From contig PVNU02000868.1 of the NCBI GenBank assembly GCA_003013855.2, positions 4,892,501-4,956,500 of the forward strand: a stretch of DNA of 64,000 bases, written 5' to 3'. Below the pieces are notes generated by a model. The model saw only the letters and a program-made list of their open reading frames with translations. It did not search any database and was not told where the DNA came from. The translations under genes and the position numbers were made by a program. This stretch comes from Liriodendron chinense (Eukaryota > Streptophyta > Magnoliopsida > Magnoliales > Magnoliaceae). Each line of letters starts with the position of its first letter. The stretch's first letter is position 1. Below are positions 22,346 to 35,770 of the stretch, piece by piece.

Positions 22346-23794
22346 ACCGCCCCTTATGACTAGCTGATCCGCGCCCGTTGTTGCTTGTTTCATCATTGAT
22401 CTTTATTTGCTCTTTCCAAAGGTGTTTTGGACACTTGGATGGTCGTTAGTGCTCATGGCCCACTTAAGAAATAACGTCAGCCATCAAGGATTTTGGTTTC
22501 ATGATTAATCAATCTAATTTGGAGTAAAATATTATGAAATTTCATGATTTTTAGTGTAATTAGTGTTTTAAACAGTGGTAGTGTGTTGTGTCGCATTCAA
22601 CCCTCTGTGGCATAAGTCATACAGTATTTCTATTTTTTAATGTAAACAGAAAAATATGATAAAGAATAGGAGAAAAGCAAAAAAATATAAAAATACCTAA
22701 AAGATTATTCATTTTTAAGTATAAAGGTGTTAAAAAAGTTATTAATTATCACTTATAGAAAGCCAATCGAAATATATAAAATTATAAACCAAATTAAATA
22801 ATTATCATATTAATAACCTTTTAAGCAAACCACTTTAATTTTTAATTAATAGTCTAATTGAAACTACATGTCAAAACTTGTAACTATGAAAAAGAAAGAA
22901 AACTCCACAGGTTAAGGGTATTGAGTATTGTCTTTTCATTTAAAATGTCTTTTCATGTCCTTTGAATATTGAAAGTTTTCTATCATAGAAAACTAATTAG
23001 AGGGGCAAAAATGTTAAAAAAATTGCTTGCAATATATATAGTACAGAAGATATAGATATAGATAAGATTCATGACCAAATCTTTCATAAATACTTATGTA
23101 CATGTAAGCATATACATATGTATGTATGTATTTGTGTAGGAATTGCAAACTAACATATCAAATATGTGGTAGATACAACATTACTTCAACAATACATGTT
23201 CAATCAGGGCAACTCAATCCCCATCATCTGTAATTATTCAGGCTCCAAAAAAAGAATAGCAAGAAGTTAAAACCATCTACTTACAAAATTGCTATTTTTA
23301 TAACTTACTAAAGGACGAAGAGATTTGCATAGCTACTGTTGCACCAATTTTCTAGCGGGTCTTGATCTTTATATCGATAGCCCCGAAGTGTGGTGAGAAG
23401 GAGCCTAATCCAAATAAGCATTCTTCTTCATGGTTTGAATTGAACATAAATGCTAATTGATCCTTAATCAGCCCATGATCATTGTCCAATCATCCTCCAA
23501 CTCACCAAAATATCATACAGGCTTTAGTACTCTGTCGGTTTCCTATACTGCCTTTCTTGAAAATAACTTAGAACTCGTTCTGTTTTTGTATTAATTTAAC
23601 ATTGCATTCCCGAGGGAGTTTGTTTTAGGACATCTAAAGTTTCAGACAGAAGAAACCAAATGGTAGTCTACAGCTCGAAGGGTCATATCTTCAAAGAATC
23701 CTAAACAGAGTTACCATTTGAGGGTAAAAATTGTAAGATCCTCACCTTTCATTTGTTCATCGCATATCCCTTTTTTTTTTTAATGATCAATTTG
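22346..23794. other. AT-rich intergenic, no supported gene
   Basis: Low-complexity AT-rich DNA with short ATG-to-stop frames only. No domains, RNA genes or TE ends recognised. Confidence 0.45.
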
Positions 23795-23915
23795 TGTCAT
23801 ATAACCCCATATAATAAATTAAGAAAGTGAGGTCAGTTACACACTTGAATAGTAACATTTCTTGTGTCACAATAGCACATCTGCAATTCAATGCAATAGA
23901 CATATGAAACTACAC

Positions 23916-25497
23916 CTATATCTCAATCCAACTGTATACAGGCTCTTTCAGAACTTCTCTTTCTTTCATCATTCTCGTCAACCTTGCCGCATCTTCCCAA
24001 CTTCTCTCTTTAGCATACACCTTCGACAACAACACATAGGTTGCATCATTGTCTAGCATCAAATGAAGCAACCACTCTGCTGCCAATTCCCCCAGCTCTC
24101 TGTTCCCATTAATCCTACAACTACCAAGTAAGGATCTCCAAACAGCGGCCCACGGCTCAAAGGGCATGTCTTCAATGACTTCTTTCGCTTCTTTGAGAAA
24201 CCCACCACGTGCCAGGAAATTGACCAAGTAAGTAAAATTCGCAGCAAATGGGTGCATCCCATAATCAGAGCTTATTGAATTAAAGAACTTGCGCCCCTGG
24301 CCCACAAGGCCCAGATGATTACAAGCTGAAATAACAGACACAAAAGTTGCATGGTTCGGCTGTAGATTGGCACGCTTCATTTTCTCGAAGAGTCCAATAA
24401 CTTCTGTAACAAGACCATGTTGTGCATAGGCTGTAATCATGGTGTTGAAGAGGATTACATCATCATCTCTTGACAACTGAACAAAAGCCATCCTTGAGCT
24501 ATCAATATCTCCACATTTAGCATACACATCTATAACGGCACTTGCATGCATAGGTGCTTCTCGAATCCCGTTTTGACTACATACAAATGGATGCATTTGC
24601 TTTGGTTAAAAGCAGTGATATTCGCACATGCATTCAAAGTGCTGCCCAATATGAACTTATCTGACGTCTCACCAGTCTCTCTAAGGCGATTAAAAGCACT
24701 AAAGTTTCATAGCTACGATCTTGTTGCGAAAAAACAGAAATCATGGCCCCCCAAGATGCCAAATCCAGTACACCAATGCTGCAAAAAATCTTAAACAAAT
24801 CATCAATCAGTCCAATGGTTACATAAGCATTGATCAGCGAACAACACACAAAGCAGTGAGAATTGAAACCAGATTTAATAATCTACACATGGATCTGTTG
24901 GCCTATTTATTGGTGTTCATGTCTAGAACAAGCCCCTAAAATACTCGAGCACGTGATCTCATTTGCTTCAATTCCTGACCCACGTAAATTACAGAAAAGC
25001 CTTAGTGCTTCTGTACTACATCCATTTAAGTTATATCCATCAATCATCTCATTACAAATGATTACATTTCTAGTAGAGAGACTTTCAAATATAAATGATG
25101 CATTCTCGATGTCACCGCATTGAGAGAACATATCAATAAGTGAATTGCCAACCAGGGCATCATTAAGGAACCCAACATGGTAAGCAAGACAATAAAGTTA
25201 AAGCCCAAGGAAAAGATTACCAACGGCACCACGGAGCCTAAACAAAATTGACAAAATAATTTGGTTTGGCTTCAATCCCGTTAATACCATTTAAGAGAAA
25301 AAGTCCCCAACTTCTCTCACATTTTCATCTTGAGCAAAGTCAGCAATCACCGTGTTCCAAAATATAACATCTCTCTGTTGCATCCTATTAAAAAGCATCA
25401 CAACCCAGTCCTTTCTACCATCTTTAAAGTACATATTGATAAGCGAATTCATCATCGAGGAACTGAACTTTGCCTCATTATGGATAATCAAATCATA
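23916..25497 (-). pseudogene. PPR pseudogene, partial duplicate of 19118-21514
   Basis: Collinear with 19118-20700, the C-terminal ~530 codons of the intact PPR gene including the E motif (ends EPVYSWIEI). Homology also covers the 3' flank, starting at 23795 opposite 18970, and stops sharply at 25497 opposite 20700, so the N-terminal half was never copied or has been lost. The frame is broken by a 2-base deletion near 24545, a 1-base deletion near 24691 and in-frame stops, for example near 25292 and 25200. The last 220 codons remain open. No start codon or promoter is evident. Confidence 0.92.
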
Positions 25498-25761
25498 AGC
25501 AAGCACCCGCCCCACCCCTTTTTTAGTAAAATCCTAATGGAGGGTCGGTGCCTTTCATTTACGACTTAAACTCTTATTTATCAATTGTGGGGAACTACTG
25601 CTCAATAGGGGGAGGGAAACGCTTGGGCCTACCTATCCAAATAGGACCCCATAAAGGAATGGGAGCAATTGAGAGGTTCCATATTGCTGAGCCAAAGGTT
25701 AATACTTCTGTACGTGATCGTAGTATGTTACTCTGTCTCATCCCCGTTGCATCAAATAGTA
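25498..25761. other. Unassigned flank between PPR duplicate and LTR
   Basis: The PPR homology ends at 25497 and is followed by unrelated sequence. It has a protein-like plus frame from about 25548 (GKRLGLPIQIGPHKGMGAIERF), but no family is recognised. The target-site duplication of the next element starts at 25762, and the original sequence resumes at 29932. Confidence 0.3.
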
Positions 25762-25766
25762 CCCAT

Positions 25767-28700
25767 TGTCACGCCTCAAACTCGGGGACCGGGCTCACTA
25801 AATTTTCAGGTAGCCGAATTTGGTACCGACAGCCTCCGTAGTACCCCATCCTATTCTCGGCTCCTAGCTTCCATATGCTAGGTTCCGATCCTAGGATCCC
25901 ACAATGAGGATTTTCAGGGTAAACTTTTTATTTATTTATTATAAATGAGCATAACCATAAGTGTACCAAACCAAAAGCTTCACATCACATATTCACTAAG
26001 ATAATCTTTTGAGTACAGTGCTGGAAAAAGGGAAATACAATGCGTAACTAAAAGCTGAAAGATTAAATGCGCGCCCCTGTCTCACTGCTGTCGTGCTATA
26101 GTATGTCCTGCACATAAACAACGTGCATAAGCATACTATGAAGCTTAGAGAGTGCGTGGTGTGTGCGCAATGCATATGACAGGTATACAGATATCAGAGT
26201 AAGCGGAAATGATGGAAGGCTACACTACCAAGTCTATGAATGTTATTAGACATCCTGAGGCTATGCAATGCAGGGGGCCTTATATGGCCGAGTGTCATAT
26301 GCTAATGATGTAATGTGCGTATGTCAATCCTCGACTGCCATAAATCATACGGTTTACAATTGGGAAATCACCGGGGTCTAGTACACTCCTAACATTGGTT
26401 GCCGCCCATCGCGCGCATAACGAAGTGAGTGGAAGAGACCTCACTATCCGCCTCGTCAATGATATACAAGAAAATCTACCCGGCTCGTCGATAGCGAACT
26501 CATTCACTGAGCTGGTCAGACTCAACCTAGTATATAGCCCTCTGCACCCGGGTGAGTAAGGTCACACCCCTTTCCAACCGACCCCGACACAGTGGGAGAC
26601 GTGGCCTACTAGTATTTGGCCCTCATGCGCTCATAAATCCACTCAGTTTAGACATTGGAGCATCCTACTGGTACCACAGGGTTTATGGACTTTCACTCAA
26701 GGACATCTTTGGCTGCCCAAGTGCTAGAACATATTTCCGATGTCCATTTCTACTATCCACGATGTGACTGTAATGGTCACAACCCCGATGCTGTTGGGGT
26801 GAGAATTTGATCATGACATGCATAATGCGAGATGCATGAGTCATACTATCAAAGCCATGCACCAAACCTGCGCATACCGCTGCGATCATGTGGGGTAACC
26901 CTATCTCATACGGATCCCCTAAGTATCTCAAGCTGTAAGGCATATGCTATGATCAACATCATCCACAGTCAGGCATACATATGATGCGTATGCACAAATG
27001 AATGGGCATGATATTCATTACACTAAGCATATTATCAGTGTGATATACCAGACTAAGTATATTAGCATGTCTCAAGCGTATCATGTGATAATCGGCCTCA
27101 CCTGGTCTAATATATAGGGAGTGGGATCTGAATAGAGGGTCCTACTAATAATAGAAAAGTCTACGTGGCATGGCCCACTTGAGACTTGAATCGGCCCATC
27201 ATATACAACAAAATAGGCTAGAAGGACCGATGTATGACATGAATACATCAAGGTAGGCCCTGGTGGCCTCCAATGGGACATCAATGATGGCCCATATACT
27301 GGACCGTATGGCCAGCCCCTACTGTCCAGTGAGGGGTTTGCCTGAGCTACGGATCAGCCTCCTTTTTGGGCTTATACCCTAAAATTATCTTTCCAACACA
27401 TGGACAGTATGAATGTGCAATACATACTTCAAAGTGAGCACCACAGCGGCCCGCATGCTGAGCATTGTGAATAAAACACATGCATCATACTGGTCTAAGG
27501 TGACCGACGGATCGGGCACCATAACGAGGTGTGTATATAACGCATCATCGAGGTGGACTACTACAGCCGGCCCCAGTGGATGTCATGGATAAAGCATATA
27601 CATCATAGGTAGGCCTAGGAGAGGGCAGCATGGATCAGACACATACATCATGTGGGACCCATAGGGTGGGCCACCTGCTGGACGAGCATGGAGCCCACCG
27701 GGTCACATAAGTTCTGGATAAGGCTGATATTTATGATTTCCCCTCACCTGGACCTATGTCATAGGTATGGGTGGCAAATAAAAGTCATGTGGCCTTAGGA
27801 AGGTTTCAACGGTGGACATCATTCTTTCCACCATTCCAGATGGTGTGGCCCACATGAGATTTGTATCTGGTTCACTTTTGGGCCCATGCCCTACAATGAT
27901 ATAGCAAAATGTATGGACGGCTGGGTATGGTGGGTCCCACGAGGTGGGCCACTTCTGGGCATCGTGTCCAACACGCTGCTTCAGTGTGGACCACACTCGT
28001 GGCCCCAAAAGTTTTGGACCGAGCTGGTATATGTGTCCTCTATCCATCCAGGTCTGTGTGTCCTTAACAACAAACTAGATGGTAAATAAACCTCACGTTG
28101 GGCCCCACACGTGCAACAACGGGCCCCAACTATTTTAAACGGTGGCCGTTCATTCCCACTGCTTCCCATGATGTGGTCCACTGAAATGTTGGATCCAGCT
28201 GATAGTTGTGTTTTCCATTCATGCAGGTCTACATGACCTGATGGACGGGTTAGATGGAAAATCGTCATGATGGTGGGCCCTGAAAAGGTTTCAACAGTAG
28301 GCATTCATCCTCACTGTTTTCTGTGGTGAGGCCCACCCAAGATCTGGATCTTCTTAATATTTGGGCTTGGGCCCTGAAATGATCTGGGAAAACAGATGGA
28401 CGGCTTGGATACAACTAATACATCATGGTGGGTCCCACGAGTGGGCCACTGACTGGGCGACCAAGGAGCCCAGCGTCCGTGGACGCTGGCTACTCCTAGC
28501 GCTCCTGGCGCGGTGAGAGGCCAACGTTCAACGCTGTCCTTTCCTTTTTTTCTTTTTCTTCTGCTTATCATCAAGCAGGGCTCACATGAGGACGATCCAC
28601 TCCGTCTATCATGTTTACCGGCTCATGGGGGACCCAACGAGTCCAATATTGGACAGCTTATAAGGTTTACAAACTCCAAGATGGGCCAGAGAAAGCTCGA

Positions 28701-29386
28701 CAGTAGATGTCGTTAACTCCATTGTTTCAGGTGGTGCAGTCCACTTGAGATTTGGATCTGATTCATGTTTGGGCCCTGGCCTTAAGATGATCCGGGGAAA
28801 CAGATGGACGGTGTGGATTTAACACAAACATCAAGGTGGGCCCCACGAGTGGGGACCCCACTCACGTCATTCATATCCCTGACGCTGGACAGTTCCAGCG
28901 TCTTTGACGTTGAGAACGTCCAGCGTCTGGACTATTTTTCTTTTGCTTTTTTTTTTTCTTCTCTCTCTTTTTTTTTAAATTAAGTAGGGCCCATATGTGG
29001 GCGATCCAATCCATCCATCTGGTTCTCCGTCACAAGGTGGGCCCAAAACTCCGGATCAAGACAATTTTTGCATTTTCCTTCATCCAAATCTTTGTGATCT
29101 AAAGAATAAGGGTAAGGTAAAAAAAATAAGCATCATGGTGGGCCACACAAGGTGGTCTACGTTGTGGCCCACTTGTGGGCCCGAAAATGAAGGGAAAACA
29201 AGGGGAAAAAAAAAAGGGGGTTTATGTCCCCCTTGCACTCACTCGAAGACGGATGGTTGAATCGGGTCGGATAGTTGATCGGACGGCTTTATGGGGTGGA
29301 TCTCCTCCTCTAGTCACCTAAGCTCACAAATACCCTCTCTAGACTCTCCAATCTCACTCTCTTCTCACAAATCTCTTTCTTTTCTT

Positions 29387-29424
<38 letters not shown>

Positions 29425-29926
29425 AAATTGAGGTGGCTACGTATGGTCCTTTGTGGTGTAGGGAGTTTGGGACATAGATGGTATTTGAAAGAAAATAATG
29501 ATAGCAAGGGGATGGGGCATTTATGAGACTCAGTGGCTTAGGTATGGGCTTAGTTGACTTGTGAGGAGAGAGAGGGATGTACTTGATGAGACACTTGATT
29601 GATTGATGCTTGATTGATTGATGAGATGTTTGATTGATTGATGTGACAACCTAGGGATTTGTGCAAGTAGGACCCACACCATGCATATGTAGCGTGACCC
29701 GCCTTGATTTGCGCACATGTATGTATCTTACAAACTAGGTATCGAAACGGAGTGTGCCGCGCGGCGTTGGAGTCGTGACTTCCGCGCGGTCGTCGAAGTA
29801 CAAGTCTCGGGTCGTTGCGGTACTAAAATAGGGTGCCTGATCGAAACTCGCCGGTTTGGACTGTTCTGAGTATGCCGAGTTCGGAAATGAGGTGTACGGA
29901 GGGCTAATTAGGCTACGGGTGTTACA
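25767..29926. mobile_element. Probable solo LTR of 4.16 kb with CCCAT target duplication
   Basis: The left end is TGTCACGCCTC and the right end GGGTGTTACA, so TG...CA is kept. CCCAT flanks both sides (25762-25766 and 29927-29931), a perfect 5 bp target duplication. I find no second copy of either end inside, no primer-binding site and no gag or pol protein, so unequal recombination between LTRs is the simplest reading. LTRs of this size are known in plant Tekay/Del chromoviruses, but the lineage is not shown here. Inside, 27100-28860 carries several partial copies of the GGGCCC palindromic module, and 29389-29422 is a (CT)n run. Confidence 0.75.
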
Positions 29927-29931
29927 CCCAT

Positions 29932-31195
29932 ACACTATGTTTTGTTCACCAATAAGGAACATAGAGTTAGAATGGGAGTCTACAATATGATACTAAAGTA
30001 CAACCTAGAGTAACATATGCTACGAGTGCTATTTGAAACACTGGGTGCAACCAAATGTACCTTACACAATGTGCACATAATAACATGATCAAGTCTTGGA
30101 CATGAATGCCCCCACAATTATTTTCGTGGATTGAAAATCTTTGAATATTCAAAAAAAATATTAAAAGGCATTTTAAATGAAATCAGATTTATATTAGAAA
30201 TTTGAATGTGTGGCTATTGTCTGGCCTACATTTCAGATTTCACATGCAAAAAGCTTGTAATTGCTTAGATTTTACCCGCATCTTTTTACTTCTATGATGA
30301 AATTAGTTCACTTGAAATTTTCCTTAGCGTATAGCTCACATGGTGCATAACATTAGAGAGACCGTGCAACAAAGGCTCGATTCTATGAACTTTGGTATAT
30401 TTTATTGTGAAGGAAGCTTGTGAATTCGCTTCTATGCACATGCCAATGGTATAAGTCCTCTATATTCAAGGCCACCTACTTATGATCCAGATTTCATATT
30501 GATCATGCAGTGACGATTAAATATGGGTCATCATATCATCATTAAGTGTGATCAAAATAGTTTTTAACGGTTAAAATAACACTTCAACAATTAAAAATAT
30601 TTTTAAGTCAATTAAAATCTTTAAAGTATTGAGTACAATAGGAAAACTATTTGATGAATTCTTGATCTAACCATATCTTATCATAAACAAATTCCATTAT
30701 AAAATCAGCGGATCCTTTATTAGCATGTGTAAGAATCAATAGATCTTGATAAACGTATCCATCATTATCCACTTTCAATGGCCTCTATACAATCTCATAA
30801 AGTCAGCCAAAGTTGCCCAGTCAAGATCTAATAGCCTTACACGTCCTCAAGTCTAAACATTGATAAATTAATTTCTATAATCAAGTCATTGATCACATGA
30901 TCACAATCTAGGCTAATGGGTTCCTAGATTGTTAACATGAACTTTAATCCATTAATGTGAGTATCCAAGGATCCATATCAAGGTCTTATATGCATGGTAT
31001 ACTCACATAGGATTGGGAAAAAAAAAAAAGGCTCCACTAATACCAAGTCGGTTCTCGATAATATAGACATTTTATTCTAATTCAAGTTAGTCCTTTCACA
31101 CAGGATGACCATACATCTCTAAGATCAATGTCCATAAAATATATCATAAGTATATGTGCCAATCATGGCTCCTCTAGGTACTAAAATTTATACTC
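29932..31195. other. Intergenic, no supported gene
   Basis: AT-rich sequence with no domains, RNA genes or clear transposon ends. An A run lies at 31018-31029. Confidence 0.45.
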
Positions 31196-31630
31196 TGCAA
31201 GGTCCACCATGATTTATGTATTTCATCCACTCTGTTCATCTATTTTAATAGACAATATTATGTCTTGAGACAAAAAAATGAAGCATACAAAAATCTTAAG
31301 CGGACCACACCACAAGAAACTATATGAATTTAACTAGTACCATTGAAAAATTCTTGGGGGCCACAGAAGTTTTGGATCAAGCTGATATTTGATTTTTCCC
31401 TTCATCAATGTCTGTGTGATCTCGTGAAGAGGTTGGATGACAAATAAACATCATTGCGGGCCCTAAAAAGGTTTCAACGGTAGAAATCACTATACCCACT
31501 GTTTCATGTGATATGGTCCACCTGAGTTTTGGATCTGCTTCAATTTTGGTTTCAACCCCTTAAATGATATGGAAAAGCAAATGAACAGTGTAGATAAACT
31601 ACATACATTTACAGTGGGCCTTATTGAGTT
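31196..31630. repeat. Palindromic module, complete copy
   Basis: Same order as the other copies: ggtccaccatgatttatgta edge, ggaccacaccacaagaaac, gggggccacagaagttttggatc centre, then atggtccacctgag and gtagataaactacataca edge. Arms are diverged but pair. Confidence 0.7.
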
Positions 31631-32856
31631 TACTCAGTACGATGAGAGCATACTGAGTAACTCAAGACGCAATCCGATTTCAAGCACGACCTATGGTTTC
31701 AAAGATATGAAAGGATTTTAGAGCATTCAGGCAAATTAATTAGGTGCATGTGGGGGCATACTGCTTGGTAGACCAAGATATTGTGCCTTTTAGAATGAAA
31801 AAAGCTTTGGTACTTGGTGGAGTGGGTGGACACAGGCACTAAGAAATTTAACTCATATTCAACCATGCAAGTCATGCTCTTTTATTCATGTGGATTATGA
31901 ATAGAAAATTTATTAATTTGATTTCCTGGCTAGTTTATTAGTAGATATTTAGTAGACAATTGAGTAAAAACAACAATAGTCTAAATCCAACAAACAAATA
32001 CTTATTAATTAAAAATTACAAATGCTAAATCAAGCTGACCATCTGTTTGATCTAATCCATGCATCTGGACAATTTCAAAGAGTTGGGAGTATCAACCATC
32101 TCATCTTTCTTTTTATAAGCGAATGGCAGCCACAGATGCCCTGACTCCCTAGAAGTCTACACCACAGACTTAAATACCAAGTACTAGAAATGAATTCACA
32201 CATTATTTATAAATTTTCAGTAATTATTTTATTTTTGGCAAGATTTTTATGTGGGGGTGCATATATATCACTTACATTAAGCTGTCCACTGTACAAGTTG
32301 TGGCCTCCTAATCGACCAAAAATTAAACTGAACGGATGTCCTACCTGGCTGATTATTTGGCACATGATAGACGGTTGAAATGAAACAATAGCCAATGGTC
32401 CTAAATCAATGAACAACTTCCATTAATCAGACGTTAGTATCCGACAACCAATCCTATTGCCTATCTAAGAATGGATCCCGGGATTCGGATGATTTAATGT
32501 CCTGAATCATGGACCACTTCCATTTTCTACCGTCATTCTGAAGACCTCTGATCAGATGGCTAGAATCATCTAATCGGTGTTTACTTCCAACCATTTTCAA
32601 TCCACGGTAGGGACAAGAAGATTGACGGTCCAAATTGATAAGTTACCCTCCCAAATGTTGTGTGGAGAGATGGCTCTACCTTATCATCCGCACGTGACCA
32701 TATGAGGGAAATGCTTGTGTGGGTCGCATAGTTGGACGGTTTTCAAGGCACACTGGATATTTAAAACCTAGACCTGGTGATTGGGTTTATTTTTTTATTG
32801 GGGCTCGATCTGGTGAGATGTCTTCTCACTGAAATGATAAGGTGGGCCATCTCCAG
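31631..32856. other. Intergenic, no supported gene
   Basis: Short frames only. No conserved coding sequence seen. Confidence 0.4.
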
Positions 32857-34443
32857 CTTGCCTCCTCCTTTGGAGAAGAATTTTGCTACACCCACGGATT
32901 GCGTACGCAGCATACACGGTAATCCCAGCCGTGGGTGTCTTCCGAATCTGGAGGAGCGTAGATTTCGTAAAGAGCGAGTCTCCCTCCTCTCCACTCCCTC
33001 TTCCCTGAGAATCCCTCCTAACTGGAGAGAGATTTGAGCTGAGAGATTTGAGCTTGGAGATGCACAAATCCTTCCGCAGCTGGGAGCTTAGGCGGGTCCC
33101 ACGATTGATGAATTTGATAAATCCACCCCGTCCAACCGTTTTGTGGGCTAATATTAGGAGGTGAGACGAAAAATGAGCCTCATCCAATAAACAAGTGGGC
33201 TGCACTAATGGTAAAGGTGGGTAGGGAAACTCCTACCGTTAAAACATTTCTAGGTCCATGGTGATGTCAACATGCCATACACACTGTTCATAATGTCATT
33301 CCTATTTAGATGAACTGAAAACAAGTGTAATCTCTTTTTCAACTTTACTTTTGGCATATCCAACCGTTGGTGGAAATTAAAAAATCAGAGTAGAGAGATG
33401 AGAAAGGATATAAGCAACTTCCATACCATCTGTTATTTGGTTTACTTTGTCAATCTTCCCCATGCAAGTTTTTTAATCTTGATGGATGGAACATAAAATG
33501 CCAAACCTGAGGAGATGTATTTTAGGGTGTGTTTGGATGCAAATCTGCGGATTGGGTACTACCCCTACTCTTCCTTGGATAAGAACGGGCAGGGGATCTG
33601 ATGGGCCACTGTGTTAATGACACCCACCGTTCAAACCCAATTATGGCCCACTGCAATGGTTAATTGCCATCCAACTTCCTCATAAGGTCACATAGACCTG
33701 GATAAAGGAAAAATTGTCCAAATACAAATATTAGCTTGATCCACAACTACTGTGGCCCCCGATAACTTTACATTGGTGGGCGTTTGATCCTCACTATGTG
33801 GTCCACTTGAGCCTTGGATCGTTCTGATTTTTGGGATTGTATCATTTGATGTGGGAAAATGTTTGGGATTGTATCATTTGATATGGAAAAATGGATGGAC
33901 AATCTGGATAAAACCCATACATCACAGTGGCCCCTCAGAGCCCGCAGGACAATACCTCGGTCTATGTTGACCATCCATTTTAAAGCTGACCATCCATTTC
34001 AGTTCATCCAAATAGGAATGACATTATGAACGGTATGGATGGCATATAGAGATGGACCTAGAAATGTTTTAACGGTAGGAGTTTCCCTACCCACCTTTAC
34101 CATTAGTGCGGCCCACTTGCTTATTGGATGAGGCTCATTTTTCGTCTTACCTCCTAATATGAGCCCACAAAACGGTTGGACGGGGTGGATTTATCAAAGT
34201 CATCAACCGTGGGACCCGCCTAAGTTCCTAGCGGCCGAAAGATTTGCGCATCTCCAAGCTCAAACCTCTCTCCAGTTAGGAGAGATTCTCGGAGAAGAGA
34301 AAGTGGAGAGGAGGGAGACTCGCTCTTTACGAAATTTACACTCCTCCAGATTCGAAAGACACCCACGGCTGGGATTACCGCATATGCGGCGTACGCAATC
34401 CGTGCGTGTAGCAAAATTCTTCTCCCTTCTTCTTTGGGGCAAG
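32857..34443. mobile_element. Long inverted-repeat element
   Basis: About 465 bp at 32857-33322 is the reverse complement of about 450 bp at 33992-34443, with a ~670 bp spacer. Shared text includes gaattttgctacac near the outer end, ggcgggtcccac in the middle and gatgaactgaaa at the inner end. Arms differ by scattered substitutions and small indels. No transposase is present and no target duplication could be fixed, so it is probably a non-autonomous foldback or Mutator-like element. The spacer carries part of the common palindromic module (about 33640-33940). Confidence 0.7.
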
Positions 34444-34859
34444 TGGCTGAAACCACCCCTCTGTTTTTTACAATTTCAGAAGGCTTAAAATAACAAACTC
34501 CTTCGATGATTGTATTTTGTAGGCTTCTAGTAAAGAAATCCAGACAATTCTGCCTTTTGTAGCATCTCTCTCTTGGATTCTAGTGGGATAGGTGCGTGGG
34601 ACCCTTTCCATACAAATGCTGCATTTGGACCAATTTTTGGGTCATCAGAACCGTCTACTTCATGGGCCCCACCGTGGATTGGGGGAGTACTAGAAATCCA
34701 TCCCCCTTGCTTAGATGATCCTATCCCTTTGATTAGTGGCCTTTAATTATACGGCTAAGAAAATGTTCCAAACTTATCAACTGCCTTGGTCATTGAACTA
34801 TGGGCCCACATGTACGTACTAAGGGACGCAAATAGAGAACGGTGCAACAGAAGGCTGTG

Positions 34860-35095
34860 GGGCCCACCACAATGTCTGTGTGTCATCCACTCCATCAGTT
34901 GCGCCAGCTCATGTCAGTGGGCCGCGGACGATTTCAATTGGTGACCTTCCCCATACCCACTATTTCCTGTGGTGTGGACACTTAAAAGATTTTTGGATCT
35001 TCCCGATTTTGGAGCTCACATCCTAACATTGAGCTGGCGCAACTGATGGACGGAGTAGATATCCACAGAAATGACGGTGGGCCCCACAGAGCCTT
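34860..35095. repeat. Short palindromic module copy
   Basis: The arms catcagttgcgccagctca (34896) and gagctggcgcaactgatgg (35031) are reverse complements, flanked by ggggcccacc and ggtgggcccc. The centre is shorter than in other copies, as if internally deleted. Confidence 0.7.
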
Positions 35096-35770
35096 TTACA
35101 GCGCGAGGCCGGGGCTCCCTACAAGTGCAGTGTTGAGCACTCTGTGCTCCAGGGCCACACTGCACCAGCTGTTCATCAGATGGGTTCAACAGTCTGCACC
35201 ATGTGGTTCGGAAATCAAGCCAGACTGGTCATCAGGTATGCTGAATGCCCCCATTGAGGAAGACTCCAGCAGCGTGCATGGAGGAAGGTTGATACACAAC
35301 ATGGTGGGCCAGGGGCATTCCTATCCATTGCTCCCCTTCTTCCCTGTGGTGTGGCCCACCTGGTTTTTTACCAAGCTGACATTTGGGCTCTGGTGAGGAG
35401 GAACAACTGATGGAAGAGCTCAATGGCACAGAAACATCACAGTGGGCCCCACCCACCTCAAACTTAAGGGAAGTTTTTGAAAACCTGGACCCAGGGGCAA
35501 CCAGCAGGCCTATATGACAGACCCCAACCCAATCCATATCGAGCCCCAATCCTTTCCAGAGGGGACAAGCTCAATCAAAACAAGGGTAACAAGCAACTCA
35601 TTTATTTTTCATTAACTAAAACATAAGCCTTTGCATGAAATCTTTTGGCGATGCTCCGACTCCTAACATTGATAAAAAGGAGCATTGACACAGAAAATTG
35701 GATTAAATAAACAATGAACGTAATGCAGGTTGGTGTGAGGATGGGACAGCAGAATCATCAGCCAAGAATT

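Noticed and set aside
25548..25761. Possible organelle DNA insertion
   Set aside because: The sequence has a protein-like look, but I could not match it to any plastid or mitochondrial gene from memory.
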